A stretch of 64,000 nucleotides of DNA, from NCBI RefSeq assembly GCF_009932555.1, contig NZ_BLJO01000008.1, forward strand, positions 265,758 through 329,757. Reading direction: 5' to 3'. Shown one piece after another: positions 33,449 to 41,543 of this stretch; the stretch's first letter is position 1; the number at the start of each line of letters is the position of its first letter. Under the pieces are notes generated by a model that did not search any database, was not told the DNA's origin, and was given only the letters and a program-made list of their open reading frames with translations. The DNA is from Steroidobacter agaridevorans (GTDB lineage Bacteria > Pseudomonadota > Gammaproteobacteria > Steroidobacterales > Steroidobacteraceae). The position numbers were made by a program, and so were the translations under genes.

Positions 33449-33702
33449 GACTTCCGACCTCTGGTAAATAAGCGGAGCGGCGGTGCTCTCGATGCCAATA
33501 TTCGGTAATGCAACAGAGATCGGATGCAGTGTTACGCCGATGTTATTGACAGCCTTCGTGTCCGAAGGTCATAAACGCGCTCCTCCCAAAGCGTTCAGTT
33601 TGTGAGCGCGACGTCAGCCTGCTGTCAGCTTCGAGTCATCGTGAGGTCAGTCGGATTCGTCAGTGTGGCTGCCTGGGGAAGAATCTTTTTTCGGAGGTCG
33701 TT

Positions 33703-34641
33703 GTGAGTTCAGTGTTCACGCGTCGGGAAGTTCTTCAAAGTGGCATGGCCGCGGGCGTCGGCTTTGCATTGAGCGGCGCCATCGCCGAGGCGGCGGACAG
33801 CTTGCCTGCGATCACCAAGCCGATTCCCTCGACCGGTGAGAAGCTGCCGGTGGTCGGCCTCGGCACCAATCAATACAGCGTCACCGCGCCGGAAGACATT
33901 GCCGCTCGACGCGAAGTGCTCGAGAACTTTCCCAAGCTCGGCGCGAAAGTGATCGACACCGCGCGCGGCTATGGCGAATCCGAAGTCGTCATCGGCAAGC
34001 TGCTCAAGGAACTGGGCAATCGCGATCAGATCTTCCTCGCGACCAAGACGCCGATTCGCGGCGAGCCCGCGAGCGGCGACGGCGAGCTGGAGCTCGCGTT
34101 CCAGCGACTGCAGACCGATCGCATCGACCTGCTGCAGATTCATAACTTCAACGCCATCGACGCGCTGTTTCCGAAGCTGCAGGAATGGAAACAAGCCAAG
34201 AAGGTGCGTTACATCGGCATCACGACGTCCACCGACGATCAGTATCCGCAGGTGATCGAGGCGCTCAACAGGCTGAAGCTCGACTTTCTGCAGGTCGACT
34301 ATTCGATCGACAATCGCGGCTCGGAGGAGAAGATTCTGCCGCTCGCGAAAGAGAAGGGCGTGGCGGTGCTGACCAACGTGCCGCTTGGCGGCCGTCGCGG
34401 CAGCGTGCTGACCAAAGTCGCGGGCAAGCCGCTGCCGGCATGGGCGGCCGATTACGATGTGACCAGCTGGGCGCAGTTGTTCTTGAAGTACAACATCTCG
34501 CACCCGGCCGTGACCGCGGTGATCCCGGGCACGACCAAGATCACACACCTGAAGGACAATCAGCTCGCCGGTCGCGGGCGCCTGCCGGACGCCGCCGGTC
34601 GCAAGAAGATCGAAGAGCTGTGGGCTAGCGTTTCCGCCTGA
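33703..34641 (+). CDS. Tat-exported aldo/keto reductase
   Basis: A 312-residue protein starting at GTG 33703 after GGAGG. The N-terminus TRREVLQSGMAAGVGFALSGAIAEA is a twin-arginine export signal, so the NADPH-type barrel enzyme should fold in the cytoplasm and act in the periplasm. AKR blocks: KVIDTARGYGESEVVIGKLL (catalytic Asp-Tyr), DLLQIHNF, KKVRYIGITT and ITHLKDN. The normally conserved catalytic Lys block is FLATKT. Substrate unknown. A periplasmic AKR raises the question of how it obtains cofactor; co-export bound to cofactor is the usual Tat explanation. Confidence 0.85.
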   Translation: MSSVFTRREVLQSGMAAGVGFALSGAIAEAADSLPAITKPIPSTGEKLPVVGLGTNQYSVTAPEDIAARREVLENFPKLGAKVIDTARGYGESEVVIGKLLKELGNRDQIFLATKTPIRGEPASGDGELELAFQRLQTDRIDLLQIHNFNAIDALFPKLQEWKQAKKVRYIGITTSTDDQYPQVIEALNRLKLDFLQVDYSIDNRGSEEKILPLAKEKGVAVLTNVPLGGRRGSVLTKVAGKPLPAWAADYDVTSWAQLFLKYNISHPAVTAVIPGTTKITHLKDNQLAGRGRLPDAAGRKKIEELWASVSA

Positions 34642-34643
34642 CC

Positions 34644-35102
34644 TTACTGCACGTGGGGCTGCAACCAGCGTAACAGCCCCCCGAGATCCATCGCGCCGGA
34701 CTGCCGCGCGATCTCCCGGCCCTGTTTGAACACGATCAGGGTCGGGATGCCTCGAATCCCAAAGCGCGCCGACAGCGACGGCTCATCGTCCGAGTTGACC
34801 TTCGCGAAACGCGCCTTGGTCTGCAGGCGGCGGGTCGCTTCTTCGTAATGCGGCGCCATCATCTTGCAGGGGCCGCACCAGGGCGCCCAAAAATCCACGA
34901 TCAGAGGCAGGCCGCTGCGGCTCAAGTGACGCTCGAACGCCGCGGCGGTCAGCTCCAGCGGATGCCCCTCGAATAGCCCGTGATGACATTTCGGACACTT
35001 CGGGCCCTGCTCGAGGCGGTCGGCGGGAATTCGCACAACGGAATCGCAGTGTCCGCACACCAGGTGGATGCCGGAGGCGGAGGCAGCGGTCGAGTCGCTC
35101 AT
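34644..35102 (-). CDS. trxC: Thioredoxin 2 (zinc-binding)
   Basis: A 152-residue cytoplasmic protein from ATG 35102. An N-terminal zinc ribbon (CGHC and CPKC, about residues 17-40) precedes a thioredoxin domain with active site WAPWCGPC (about 70-77) and cis-Pro block GIRGIPTLIVF. This is the TrxC layout; it reduces protein disulfides and is often induced by oxidative stress. Longer in-frame reading to 35489 is antisense to the MATE gene and unsupported. Convergent with the aldo/keto reductase by 2 nt. Confidence 0.9.
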   Translation of the reverse strand: MSDSTAASASGIHLVCGHCDSVVRIPADRLEQGPKCPKCHHGLFEGHPLELTAAAFERHLSRSGLPLIVDFWAPWCGPCKMMAPHYEEATRRLQTKARFAKVNSDDEPSLSARFGIRGIPTLIVFKQGREIARQSGAMDLGGLLRWLQPHVQ

Positions 35103-35261
35103 GAGGTCGGTTACCGGATCGGGTCGGATTTCCCGGTTATGGGGACGACAAAAATCGCATACAAGCCCGCAACCGGGCCCGACTTCGAGCACAATACGCG
35201 TCTCCCCAGTTCTGAAGCATCCGCGTCTGGCCCGAGACGGGCGGCGCATGACCGACAGCGC

Positions 35262-36617
35262 ATGAAAGATCTCACACAAGGCTCCATCGCCGGGCACCTG
35301 GTCTCGCTTGCGGTGCCGACGGCGGCGGGCATGCTGTTCCAGACCCTGTATTACTTCGTCGACCTGTACTTCGTGGCCGCGTTGGGCGACGCCGCCGTCG
35401 CGGGCGTGAGTGCCGCCGGCAACGTCATGTTCATCGTGCTGGCTCTCACGCAGGTGCTCGGCGTCGGTACGGTGGCGCTGATCTCGCACGCGGTGGGGCG
35501 CAAGGATCAGCAGGACGCCAATCTGGTGTTCAACCAGTCGCTGCTCATTGCCGCGCTGTGCGGTTTGATCGTGATCGTTGCCGGGTATCTCATGGCCGGA
35601 CCGTACTTACAGGCGGTCGCCGCCGACGAAGCGACGATCGAGGCGGGCAAGGCCTACTTGTATTGGTTCTTCCCGGGACTGGCGCTGCAGTTCGCGCTCG
35701 TATCCATGTCCTCGGCATTGCGTGGCACGGGCATCGTCAAGCCGACCATGGTCGTGCAAGTCTTGACGGTGCTACTCAATACGGCGCTCGCTCCGGTGCT
35801 CATCGCCGGTTGGGGCACGGGCTACGCCATGGGCGTTGCCGGTGCGGGCCTGGCGAGCACGATTTCGATTGCGGCCGGCGTGGTGCTGTTGTCTGTTTAT
35901 TTCGGGCGGCTGGAGAAGTACGTTTCTTTCCATCCCGAGCAATGGCAGCCGCGCGTCGCGGTATGGCGGCGCATGCTCAGCGTCGGTCTGCCGGCAGGCG
36001 GCGAGTTCGCGCTGATGTTTCTTTACACCGCGATCACCTATTGGGCGATTCGTGACTTCGGCGCGGCCGCTCAGGCCGGCTTCGGCATCGGCTCACGCAT
36101 CATGCAAGGCATCTTCATGCCGGCCATGGCGATTGCGTTCGTGGTCGCGCCGATCGCCGGCCAGAACTACGGCGCCAAGCGCATGGAACGCGTGCGCGAG
36201 ACGTTTCGTGTGGCCTCCGTGCAATGTGTGAGCGTCATGCTGGCAGTGATGGTGCTGTGTCAGTGGCGGCCGGAAGCGCTGGTGGCGTTCTTCTCGAAGG
36301 ATCCCGAAGTCATTCGCGTCGGCGCGTTGTTCCTGCACCTGATCTCCTGGAATTTCGTGATGAGCGGGCTGATCTTCACCTGCTCGGGCTTGTTCCAGGC
36401 GCTGGGCAACACGGTGCCGGCACTGCTCAGCTCGGCCTCGCGATTGCTGGTGTACGCAGTGCCGCTGATGTGGCTCACGTCGCAGCCCGGCTACCAGATC
36501 GAGCACGTCTGGTATCTGTCGATCGTAGCGAGCGCCGTGCAGGCCGTGATCAGCGTGACTCTGCTCCGGAAGCAGATGCGTCTGCAGCTTGGCTTACCTG
36601 CGACGCAGCCGGCGTAA
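35262..36617 (+). CDS. MATE family efflux transporter
   Basis: A 451-residue inner membrane protein with 12 predicted helices in two halves, from ATG 35262 (MKDLTQGSIAGHLVSLAVP). Typical blocks are TLYYFVDLYFVAALGDAAVAGVSAAG in helix 2 and the matching GAAAQAGFGIGSRIMQGIFMPAMAIAFVVAPIAGQNYGA in the second half. It exports drugs or metabolites using a sodium or proton gradient. Its 3' end overlaps the convergent PQQ sugar dehydrogenase gene by 68 nt, an unusually long overlap for two conserved genes. Confidence 0.9.
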   Translation: MKDLTQGSIAGHLVSLAVPTAAGMLFQTLYYFVDLYFVAALGDAAVAGVSAAGNVMFIVLALTQVLGVGTVALISHAVGRKDQQDANLVFNQSLLIAALCGLIVIVAGYLMAGPYLQAVAADEATIEAGKAYLYWFFPGLALQFALVSMSSALRGTGIVKPTMVVQVLTVLLNTALAPVLIAGWGTGYAMGVAGAGLASTISIAAGVVLLSVYFGRLEKYVSFHPEQWQPRVAVWRRMLSVGLPAGGEFALMFLYTAITYWAIRDFGAAAQAGFGIGSRIMQGIFMPAMAIAFVVAPIAGQNYGAKRMERVRETFRVASVQCVSVMLAVMVLCQWRPEALVAFFSKDPEVIRVGALFLHLISWNFVMSGLIFTCSGLFQALGNTVPALLSSASRLLVYAVPLMWLTSQPGYQIEHVWYLSIVASAVQAVISVTLLRKQMRLQLGLPATQPA

Positions 36618-37935
36618 CGCGCCAGATGCAGTTGCCCACGTCGTCGGCGACCAGCAGCGCACCATCGCGGCCGACCGCCACGCCAACCGGTCGGCCGCGG
36701 GCTTCACCCTTGGAGCCGATGAATCCGCCCAGCACCTCTTCGGGCATGCCGATCGGGCGGCCATTCGCGAAAGAAACAAAGATCACTTTGTAGCCGCTGC
36801 GCGGCTCGCGATTCCATGAGCCGTGCTGGCCGATGAAGGCGCCGTTGCGATATTTGTCCGGCAGCAGCTCGCCGTTGTAAAAGACCAGTCCCAACGCGGC
36901 CGTGTGCGAGCCGAGCGCGTAGTCCGGCACGATCGCCTTCTCGACCAGGTCGGGGCGCTGTTCCTCGACTCGCTCATCGACATTCTTGCCATAGTAGCTG
37001 TACGGCCAGCCGTAGAAGCCACCATCCTGAACCGACGTCAAATAATCGGGCACGAGGTTGTGACCGATCTCATCGCGCTCGTTCACGACGGTCCACAACA
37101 CGCCGCTCTGCGGCTGCCAGTCCATGCCATTCGGATTGCGCAACCCGGATGCGAACACTCGCGTCTCGCCGGTAGCGCGATCGATCTCCCAGATCGCCGC
37201 GCGCTTCTGCTCCGCTTGAATGCCGTTCTCGGCGACATTGCTGTTCGAGCCGACCGTGGCGTACAACTTGTCGCCCTGCGGACTCGCGATCAGATTCTTG
37301 GTCCAGTGATGATTCAACGGGCCGCCGGGCAGATCGACGAACTTCATTCCTTTCTGTTTGATCTCGGTGAGGCCCGGCTCATAGTTGAATTGCACGATCG
37401 CGTCGGTGTTCGCAACATAGAAATTTGTCCCCACCAGCGCCATGCCGAACGGCGAGTTCAAGCCTTCGATGAACTTCGTGCGCACCTCCGGTTTGCCATC
37501 GCTGTTGGCGTCACGGAGCAACGTAATGCGATTGGCGCTGGGCACTTTCGCGCCCGCCTTCTTCATCGCCTTGCCTTGGAAATATGCCTTGATGCCTTTG
37601 CTATCTTCCGGCCGCTCGGGCGCATTGGTCTCCGCAACGAGCACATCGCCATTCGGCAGCACATACAACCACCGAGGATGATCGAGCTCGCACGCGAACC
37701 GAGACACGGCCAGTCCCTTCGCCGGCGTCGGCGCCTGGTCGGCCGCCCATGGCTTTGCTTCAGCAACGTTCACCGTGGGAATGAGAGATTTGTCCGGCGC
37801 GGGAAGTTCGGGGTTTGCGCCGTAGCCTTGATCCTGCGTCATCTGGGTTGTGACTTCGGCGGCATGTGTCGCAGCGGCGGTGGCGACCAGGGAGGCCGTG
37901 AATGATGTGATCGCGATTTTTGTAGGAGTGCGCAT
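36550..37935 (-). CDS. PQQ-dependent sugar dehydrogenase (sorbosone/glucose type)
   Basis: A 461-residue exported protein with a six-bladed propeller of the soluble PQQ glucose/sorbosone dehydrogenase group. Visible blocks: DHPRWLYVLPNGDVLVAET, NSPFGMALVGTNFYVANTDAI, NHHWTKNLIASPQGDKLYATVGSNSN (containing the general-base His candidate), GLRNPNGMDWQPQSG and GFYGWPYSYYG. It should oxidise an aldose or related sugar in the periplasm. The last 68 nt overlap the 3' end of the MATE gene on the other strand, encoding a Ser/Ala-rich tail that may not be structurally important. Confidence 0.87.
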   Translation of the reverse strand: MRTPTKIAITSFTASLVATAAATHAAEVTTQMTQDQGYGANPELPAPDKSLIPTVNVAEAKPWAADQAPTPAKGLAVSRFACELDHPRWLYVLPNGDVLVAETNAPERPEDSKGIKAYFQGKAMKKAGAKVPSANRITLLRDANSDGKPEVRTKFIEGLNSPFGMALVGTNFYVANTDAIVQFNYEPGLTEIKQKGMKFVDLPGGPLNHHWTKNLIASPQGDKLYATVGSNSNVAENGIQAEQKRAAIWEIDRATGETRVFASGLRNPNGMDWQPQSGVLWTVVNERDEIGHNLVPDYLTSVQDGGFYGWPYSYYGKNVDERVEEQRPDLVEKAIVPDYALGSHTAALGLVFYNGELLPDKYRNGAFIGQHGSWNREPRSGYKVIFVSFANGRPIGMPEEVLGGFIGSKGEARGRPVGVAVGRDGALLVADDVGNCIWRVTPAASQVSQAADASASGAESR

Positions 37936-38038
37936 GACAAGGTCCCAGAGGAAGGGAGTTGTATGCGGAAGGGCTGGGGTGGGGGAGGAGTTCCGGGCGG
38001 GCGCGCGGCGTCGGCCCGACGTACTTTTCTGTCGTTCC

Positions 38039-38968
38039 TCACTCGCTCTCTAAATGGTCCGACAGTGTCAGGAACGCATCGCCCAGGCCGTTCAGGTCGA
38101 GCTGGAGTCGATATACTCGAACCTCGCCTCCACCCAGCTCGGCATAGGGATAGATGCGAGGGCCATGCTCGACGGAGGCAACGGACTCTCCTTCCTGCTC
38201 GGCATCAGCGTCGGGATCCGGGCTTTCGTACCATGGTGGCGTCAGCTCGTCGTTCATGTCGTAGAAGTCTTCGTCGAGACTGACCTTCGCCCACGGGAAG
38301 AGGGCTTGCGCAACACCGCTGATGCTGTGCCCGCTGAAGTACGTGAGCGCGTGGTTGGAGTGCTGCTCGTCGCTCCGGTCGTCAATGAATACCTTGATGG
38401 AGGTGCGCCCGACTGATCTGGTCACCCAGTCCTGCAGCTCCACGGAAACCTTGTTGCCAGCCTTGATGTGCCGCATGAGAGGCAGATCGATCGTGAGTTT
38501 CCTCAGGCGCTGCTGCCCTGGCGTTCCTTCGAACACTTTTTTCAGGGCGGCTTTTGTGGCCCGCCCGAGGCTGTTCCGCCTGGGGATGCGGATGCTCCAT
38601 CCGTTCCTGGTGTGCTTGACTGCATCGGCGGTAACTTGTGCCCAAAGGGTTTCACCGCATTTGGGCAAGTGCACTATCAGAATTACTGGAAGCGCATGAC
38701 CCAGCCAATAGTCCAGGTGTGTCGTATCGCCGTGATATACGTAGCCGCCTTTGGGGCACCTGGAGCGAGTGGCGTCGGTTTTTATTTGCAGCGCTATGAG
38801 CTTGCCCGTGGGATCGCCATGAGCGGAGAGCTCGATATGTGCGTCGATGCCGAAGTCCACGATCGGCTGCTCGCGAAAAATCCAGCCTAGTTCCTTGAGG
38901 ACGATCCCATCTACGGCATTGACGCCGATGCGTTCGGTAGGAGCGTAACGTTCTTTCTTTCGACCCAT
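38039..38968 (-). CDS. DUF4365 nuclease-like protein
   Basis: A 309-residue soluble protein from ATG 38968 after GAGGATG. The N-terminal half matches DUF4365: EQPIVDFGIDAHIEL with the Asp pair, then GKLIALQIKT, the QxK variant of the PD-(D/E)xK nuclease catalytic core. The C-terminal 150 residues are acidic and unfamiliar. DUF4365 domains are found in restriction-like and anti-phage gene groups. It stands alone here, 77 nt from an HTH/nucleotidyltransferase toxin-antitoxin pair on the same strand, which makes a defence role plausible but unproven. Confidence 0.7.
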   Translation of the reverse strand: MGRKKERYAPTERIGVNAVDGIVLKELGWIFREQPIVDFGIDAHIELSAHGDPTGKLIALQIKTDATRSRCPKGGYVYHGDTTHLDYWLGHALPVILIVHLPKCGETLWAQVTADAVKHTRNGWSIRIPRRNSLGRATKAALKKVFEGTPGQQRLRKLTIDLPLMRHIKAGNKVSVELQDWVTRSVGRTSIKVFIDDRSDEQHSNHALTYFSGHSISGVAQALFPWAKVSLDEDFYDMNDELTPPWYESPDPDADAEQEGESVASVEHGPRIYPYAELGGGEVRVYRLQLDLNGLGDAFLTLSDHLESE

Positions 38969-39045
38969 TCGACATCATCCTCGTGCCATCCGCCAGCCTC
39001 GACGGCGCGCCACCGATAAGTGAATGCGGCTGACCGTTGCGGCCG

Positions 39046-39657
39046 CTATTTCCTCACCCGCCCCGACGATTTCTGCTTCTCCACATCTTCAACAATCCTG
39101 CAGGCGAGATCGATGGAGCTGCGCAGGCTGTCCAGATTGCCGACGTAAGCCTGCACCGCTTCGTTTGCCCGTTTTCGTAACACCGCCGAGCGAATCAGGT
39201 CATGCTTCGCCAGGGTCATCACGTCTTCACGGTCCTGACTGCTGAAGCGACCTATCTTACTGATCGCCAGATCCAGGGCGGACAACAAACGGACGTCCAG
39301 AACTCCGGCATCGATGCCCTTCAGGGTCAGCGACACCGAGTCGTCTCGCGCGTCCTCGTGCATCAGTGCGAACGTATCGTTGTATTGTCGATCGAAGTAC
39401 AACAATCGCGCGCTGCCGTCTGCGTCGCGATACGTCACTTCGAGGTCTTCGGGCAGGGCGATGCGATGAGAGAAGGCGGCGTCGATATCCTTGGAAGTTC
39501 GCGAGCCCGTGTAGAAGTGCATGGCGGCGCCGCCGGCAACATACATCTTGATGGGAAGTGCACGCTTTGGAAGCGCGCTCAGTGGCTGGGCGATGCGTGA
39601 GACGAGTTCGCTGAAGGCGGCCACGTATTCCGGTCGCGCGGACGGGCTAGGCCGCAT
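39046..39657 (-). CDS. Nucleotidyltransferase toxin candidate (DUF6036-like)
   Basis: A 203-residue soluble protein starting at ATG 39657, overlapping the upstream HTH gene by 11 nt. Nucleotidyltransferase signs are KMYVAGGAAMHFYTGSRTSKDIDAAF: the GG motif followed by the DxD metal pair. The C-terminus has a helical bundle. DUF6036/AbiEii-like nucleotidyltransferases act as toxins that modify tRNA or protein with nucleotides, with an HTH antitoxin from the preceding gene. The target cannot be read here. Confidence 0.72.
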   Translation of the reverse strand: MRPSPSARPEYVAAFSELVSRIAQPLSALPKRALPIKMYVAGGAAMHFYTGSRTSKDIDAAFSHRIALPEDLEVTYRDADGSARLLYFDRQYNDTFALMHEDARDDSVSLTLKGIDAGVLDVRLLSALDLAISKIGRFSSQDREDVMTLAKHDLIRSAVLRKRANEAVQAYVGNLDSLRSSIDLACRIVEDVEKQKSSGRVRK

Positions 39658-40186
39658 GTTTCATCTCCGCTGCAAGCATGGGCAGAAAGCGCGAGGGGCG
39701 CACTGGGCTGCGCTTCAGCCACTGTTCGAACACGACGGGTTCGCTTGCGCCGGGGTGCAGTGACTCCGCGAGCGAAAGCAGGCCGCGGCGGTCGAGTTCG
39801 GGCACGCTCGCCAGCATCACCGCGAGGCCCGCCATGAAGAAGCGTGGGCCGAGATCGGTCCAGCGTTGCAGATCGAGCGTTTGCGAGGCGCAAAGATCGA
39901 GCAGGCGTTCTTCGTAGTCGCGATGGACTTGCAGTGGAACATGCCCATCGGGCGAGCATTCGGGCCAATCGGCGCTTACGACCGCGATGCGCGCGCCGAC
40001 TGCGGCTGCCAGACCATCCAGGGTTGCAAAATCACAGGAGTCGCGACGACGCAGCCGGGAGAGCGTTTCCTTGCGCAAGCCGGCGCGGGCGGCCCATTCT
40101 GTGTCGCTCAACTTACGCGCGCGTGCCGAGCGGGCGAGCGAGCCCAGGATCTCCGGCAGGGCTGGTGTTGACTTTTTCATCAACAT
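39647..40186 (-). CDS. HTH-type antitoxin/regulator of the nucleotidyltransferase pair
   Basis: A 179-residue protein. The N-terminal third is an XRE-like helix-turn-helix (LSDTEWAARAGLRKETLSRLRRRDSCDFATLDGLAAAVG), the rest an unfamiliar helical domain that probably binds the toxin. Start ATG 40186 or 40180; both lie within a GTGA-type operator-like element, and there is no good ribosome site, so a leaderless or very short-leader transcript is possible. Toxin gene follows with an 11-nt overlap. Two identical operator-like elements precede it, consistent with autoregulation. Confidence 0.72.
   Translation of the reverse strand: MLMKKSTPALPEILGSLARSARARKLSDTEWAARAGLRKETLSRLRRRDSCDFATLDGLAAAVGARIAVVSADWPECSPDGHVPLQVHRDYEERLLDLCASQTLDLQRWTDLGPRFFMAGLAVMLASVPELDRRGLLSLAESLHPGASEPVVFEQWLKRSPVRPSRFLPMLAAEMKHAA
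40167..40184. promoter_or_regulatory. Operator-like inverted repeat, proximal copy
   Basis: GTTGA-N8-TCAAC with spacer CTTTTTCA. It overlaps codons 1-6 of the HTH gene and has the same half-sites and spacing as the distal copy 32 bp away. Confidence 0.55.
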
Positions 40187-40198
40187 AGCATTTCATGA

Positions 40199-40216
40199 GT
40201 TGATCAAAAGATCAAC
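40199..40216. promoter_or_regulatory. Operator-like inverted repeat, distal copy
   Basis: GTTGA-N8-TCAAC; the stem extends to a perfect 7-bp palindrome GTTGATC-AAAA-GATCAAC. It lies 13 nt upstream of the HTH start. Centre-to-centre distance to the proximal copy is 32 bp, three helical turns, allowing two repressor dimers on one face of the DNA. Confidence 0.6.
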
Positions 40217-40260
40217 GACGACGCCCTTGCCAGGGGTCATACGGCCGAAGGAAGCGAAGA

Positions 40261-40629
40261 ATGCGAAAGAGCTGCATCGTGCTGTTCTGCGTAGTCGCTG
40301 GCGCAATCGCTTCCTGCGCGTCTGAACCGGATGATTCGGCTGTGAGGCCACGATCCGCCGAGACGGTTTCGTTGGAGGAACCGGTCATTCGAGCGGAAGT
40401 GCTGCCAGTCGCCGCAGGCACCGTCGTTGATCTTGTCCGGGGGACCGCCTATGTAACTCGCGATCATCGAGAGGCCATCGAGATCCTTGGCGCACTGGCT
40501 CTCGAGCAGGATGATCTTCTGCAGATTTACCCTGACTCAGCCGTGCGTCTCCGTTCTCCCGAGGGCAAGGCGATCGAGCTTCGACGCGATCACGGGGAGT
40601 GGTTTCGGTTCTCCATGCGCGAAAAGTGA
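40261..40629 (+). CDS. Small lipoprotein, function unknown
   Basis: A 122-residue protein from ATG 40261 after GGAAGCGAAGA. Lipobox IASC at about residue 19. The mature domain (AGTVVDLVRGTAYVTRDHREAIEILGALALEQDDLLQIYPDSAVRLRS) reads like a small FecR- or LysM-like beta domain with a repeated LxIYPDSxVRL pattern. No family assigned. Divergent from the toxin-antitoxin pair. Confidence 0.6.
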   Translation: MRKSCIVLFCVVAGAIASCASEPDDSAVRPRSAETVSLEEPVIRAEVLPVAAGTVVDLVRGTAYVTRDHREAIEILGALALEQDDLLQIYPDSAVRLRSPEGKAIELRRDHGEWFRFSMREK

Positions 40630-40659
40630 TGCGGGCTGCGCCCAGCGACCCCCTGTATC

Positions 40660-40950
40660 ATGCCCGGCATGCCGGACCCCATCCAATCGATCAGCGAACT
40701 GTTGAATAACCTCTCCGCCCAAGCGGATGTCGAAGAGAGCGCGGAGTGGTACCTCCGAAGTTACCTGGTCGACTACAAGCGCACGCTGTTGCGAAAGTGG
40801 TCGAGCCAGGAGATCGAATTCGCGACGGACGCGTTGATGCGCTTCTGCTCACAAGCGCTGGACACGAACGGCGCGCTGTATCGAGAGTGCGCTGAGATCG
40901 CAGAGGAAGGGGCGAAGATGGGAGCCCAGCTCAAGGCGGCGGGCCGCTGA
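40660..40950 (+). CDS. Small helical hypothetical protein
   Basis: A 96-residue soluble all-helical protein (PIQSISELLNNLSAQADVEESAEWYLRSYL), 30 nt after the lipoprotein gene and 71 nt before the carbonic anhydrase gene. Start ATG 40660 or 40669 (MPGM). No family recognised. Confidence 0.5.
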   Translation: MPGMPDPIQSISELLNNLSAQADVEESAEWYLRSYLVDYKRTLLRKWSSQEIEFATDALMRFCSQALDTNGALYRECAEIAEEGAKMGAQLKAAGR

Positions 40951-41021
40951 CGCGTGACATGCCCACGGCGGCTCCAGTTAGAATGCACGCCGCAACCAAC
41001 ATCTGATCCCGCGGAGTCCCC

Positions 41022-41543
41022 ATGCCAGTTTACCGCTACGGCGAACGCATCCCTTCCGTCCACGACAGCGTGTTCGTCGCTCCTAATGCCAGTGTCATCG
41101 GCAGCGTCGTGCTATCGGAAAACGTAAGCGTGTGGTTCGGAGCCACGATCCGAGGCGACAACGACGTCATCACATTGGGTAAGAACTCCAATGTGCAGGA
41201 AGGCGCGGTACTCCACACGGACCCTGGTATCCAACTAAACGTCGGCGAGAACGTCACGATCGGGCATCAGGCGATGTTGCATGGATGCACGATCGGCGAC
41301 GGCTCGTTGATTGGCATTCAGGCGGTCGTGCTCAATGGCGCGGTCATTGGCAAGGGGTGTCTGGTCGGCGCCGGCGCGGTGGTCACCGAGAAGAAGGTGT
41401 TTCCCGACCGCTCATTGATTCTCGGCGCGCCCGCACGAGTGGCGCGGCAGCTGACCGACGAAGACGTGGAGAACCTGATGAAAGCCGCCCAGGGTTATGC
41501 CGAGCGGCGAGCGCAGTTCCTCGCCAATCTCAAGGAGATTTGA
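41022..41543 (+). CDS. Gamma-class carbonic anhydrase-like hexapeptide protein
   Basis: A 173-residue left-handed beta-helix protein of the YrdA/CamH group. Hexapeptide turns run through the protein, with metal-binding His in GAVLHTDPG, TIGHQAMLHGC (two His) and the family phrase LILGAPARVARQLTDEDV near the end. Members bind zinc or iron and may hydrate carbon dioxide, though many show weak activity. The 3' end overlaps the convergent GNAT gene by 14 nt. Confidence 0.88.
   Translation: MPVYRYGERIPSVHDSVFVAPNASVIGSVVLSENVSVWFGATIRGDNDVITLGKNSNVQEGAVLHTDPGIQLNVGENVTIGHQAMLHGCTIGDGSLIGIQAVVLNGAVIGKGCLVGAGAVVTEKKVFPDRSLILGAPARVARQLTDEDVENLMKAAQGYAERRAQFLANLKEI

Noticed and set aside
34980..35261. 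In-frame upstream extension of the MATE gene
   Set aside because: It lies antisense to trxC and lacks any transporter feature; the ATG at 35262 fits the family start.
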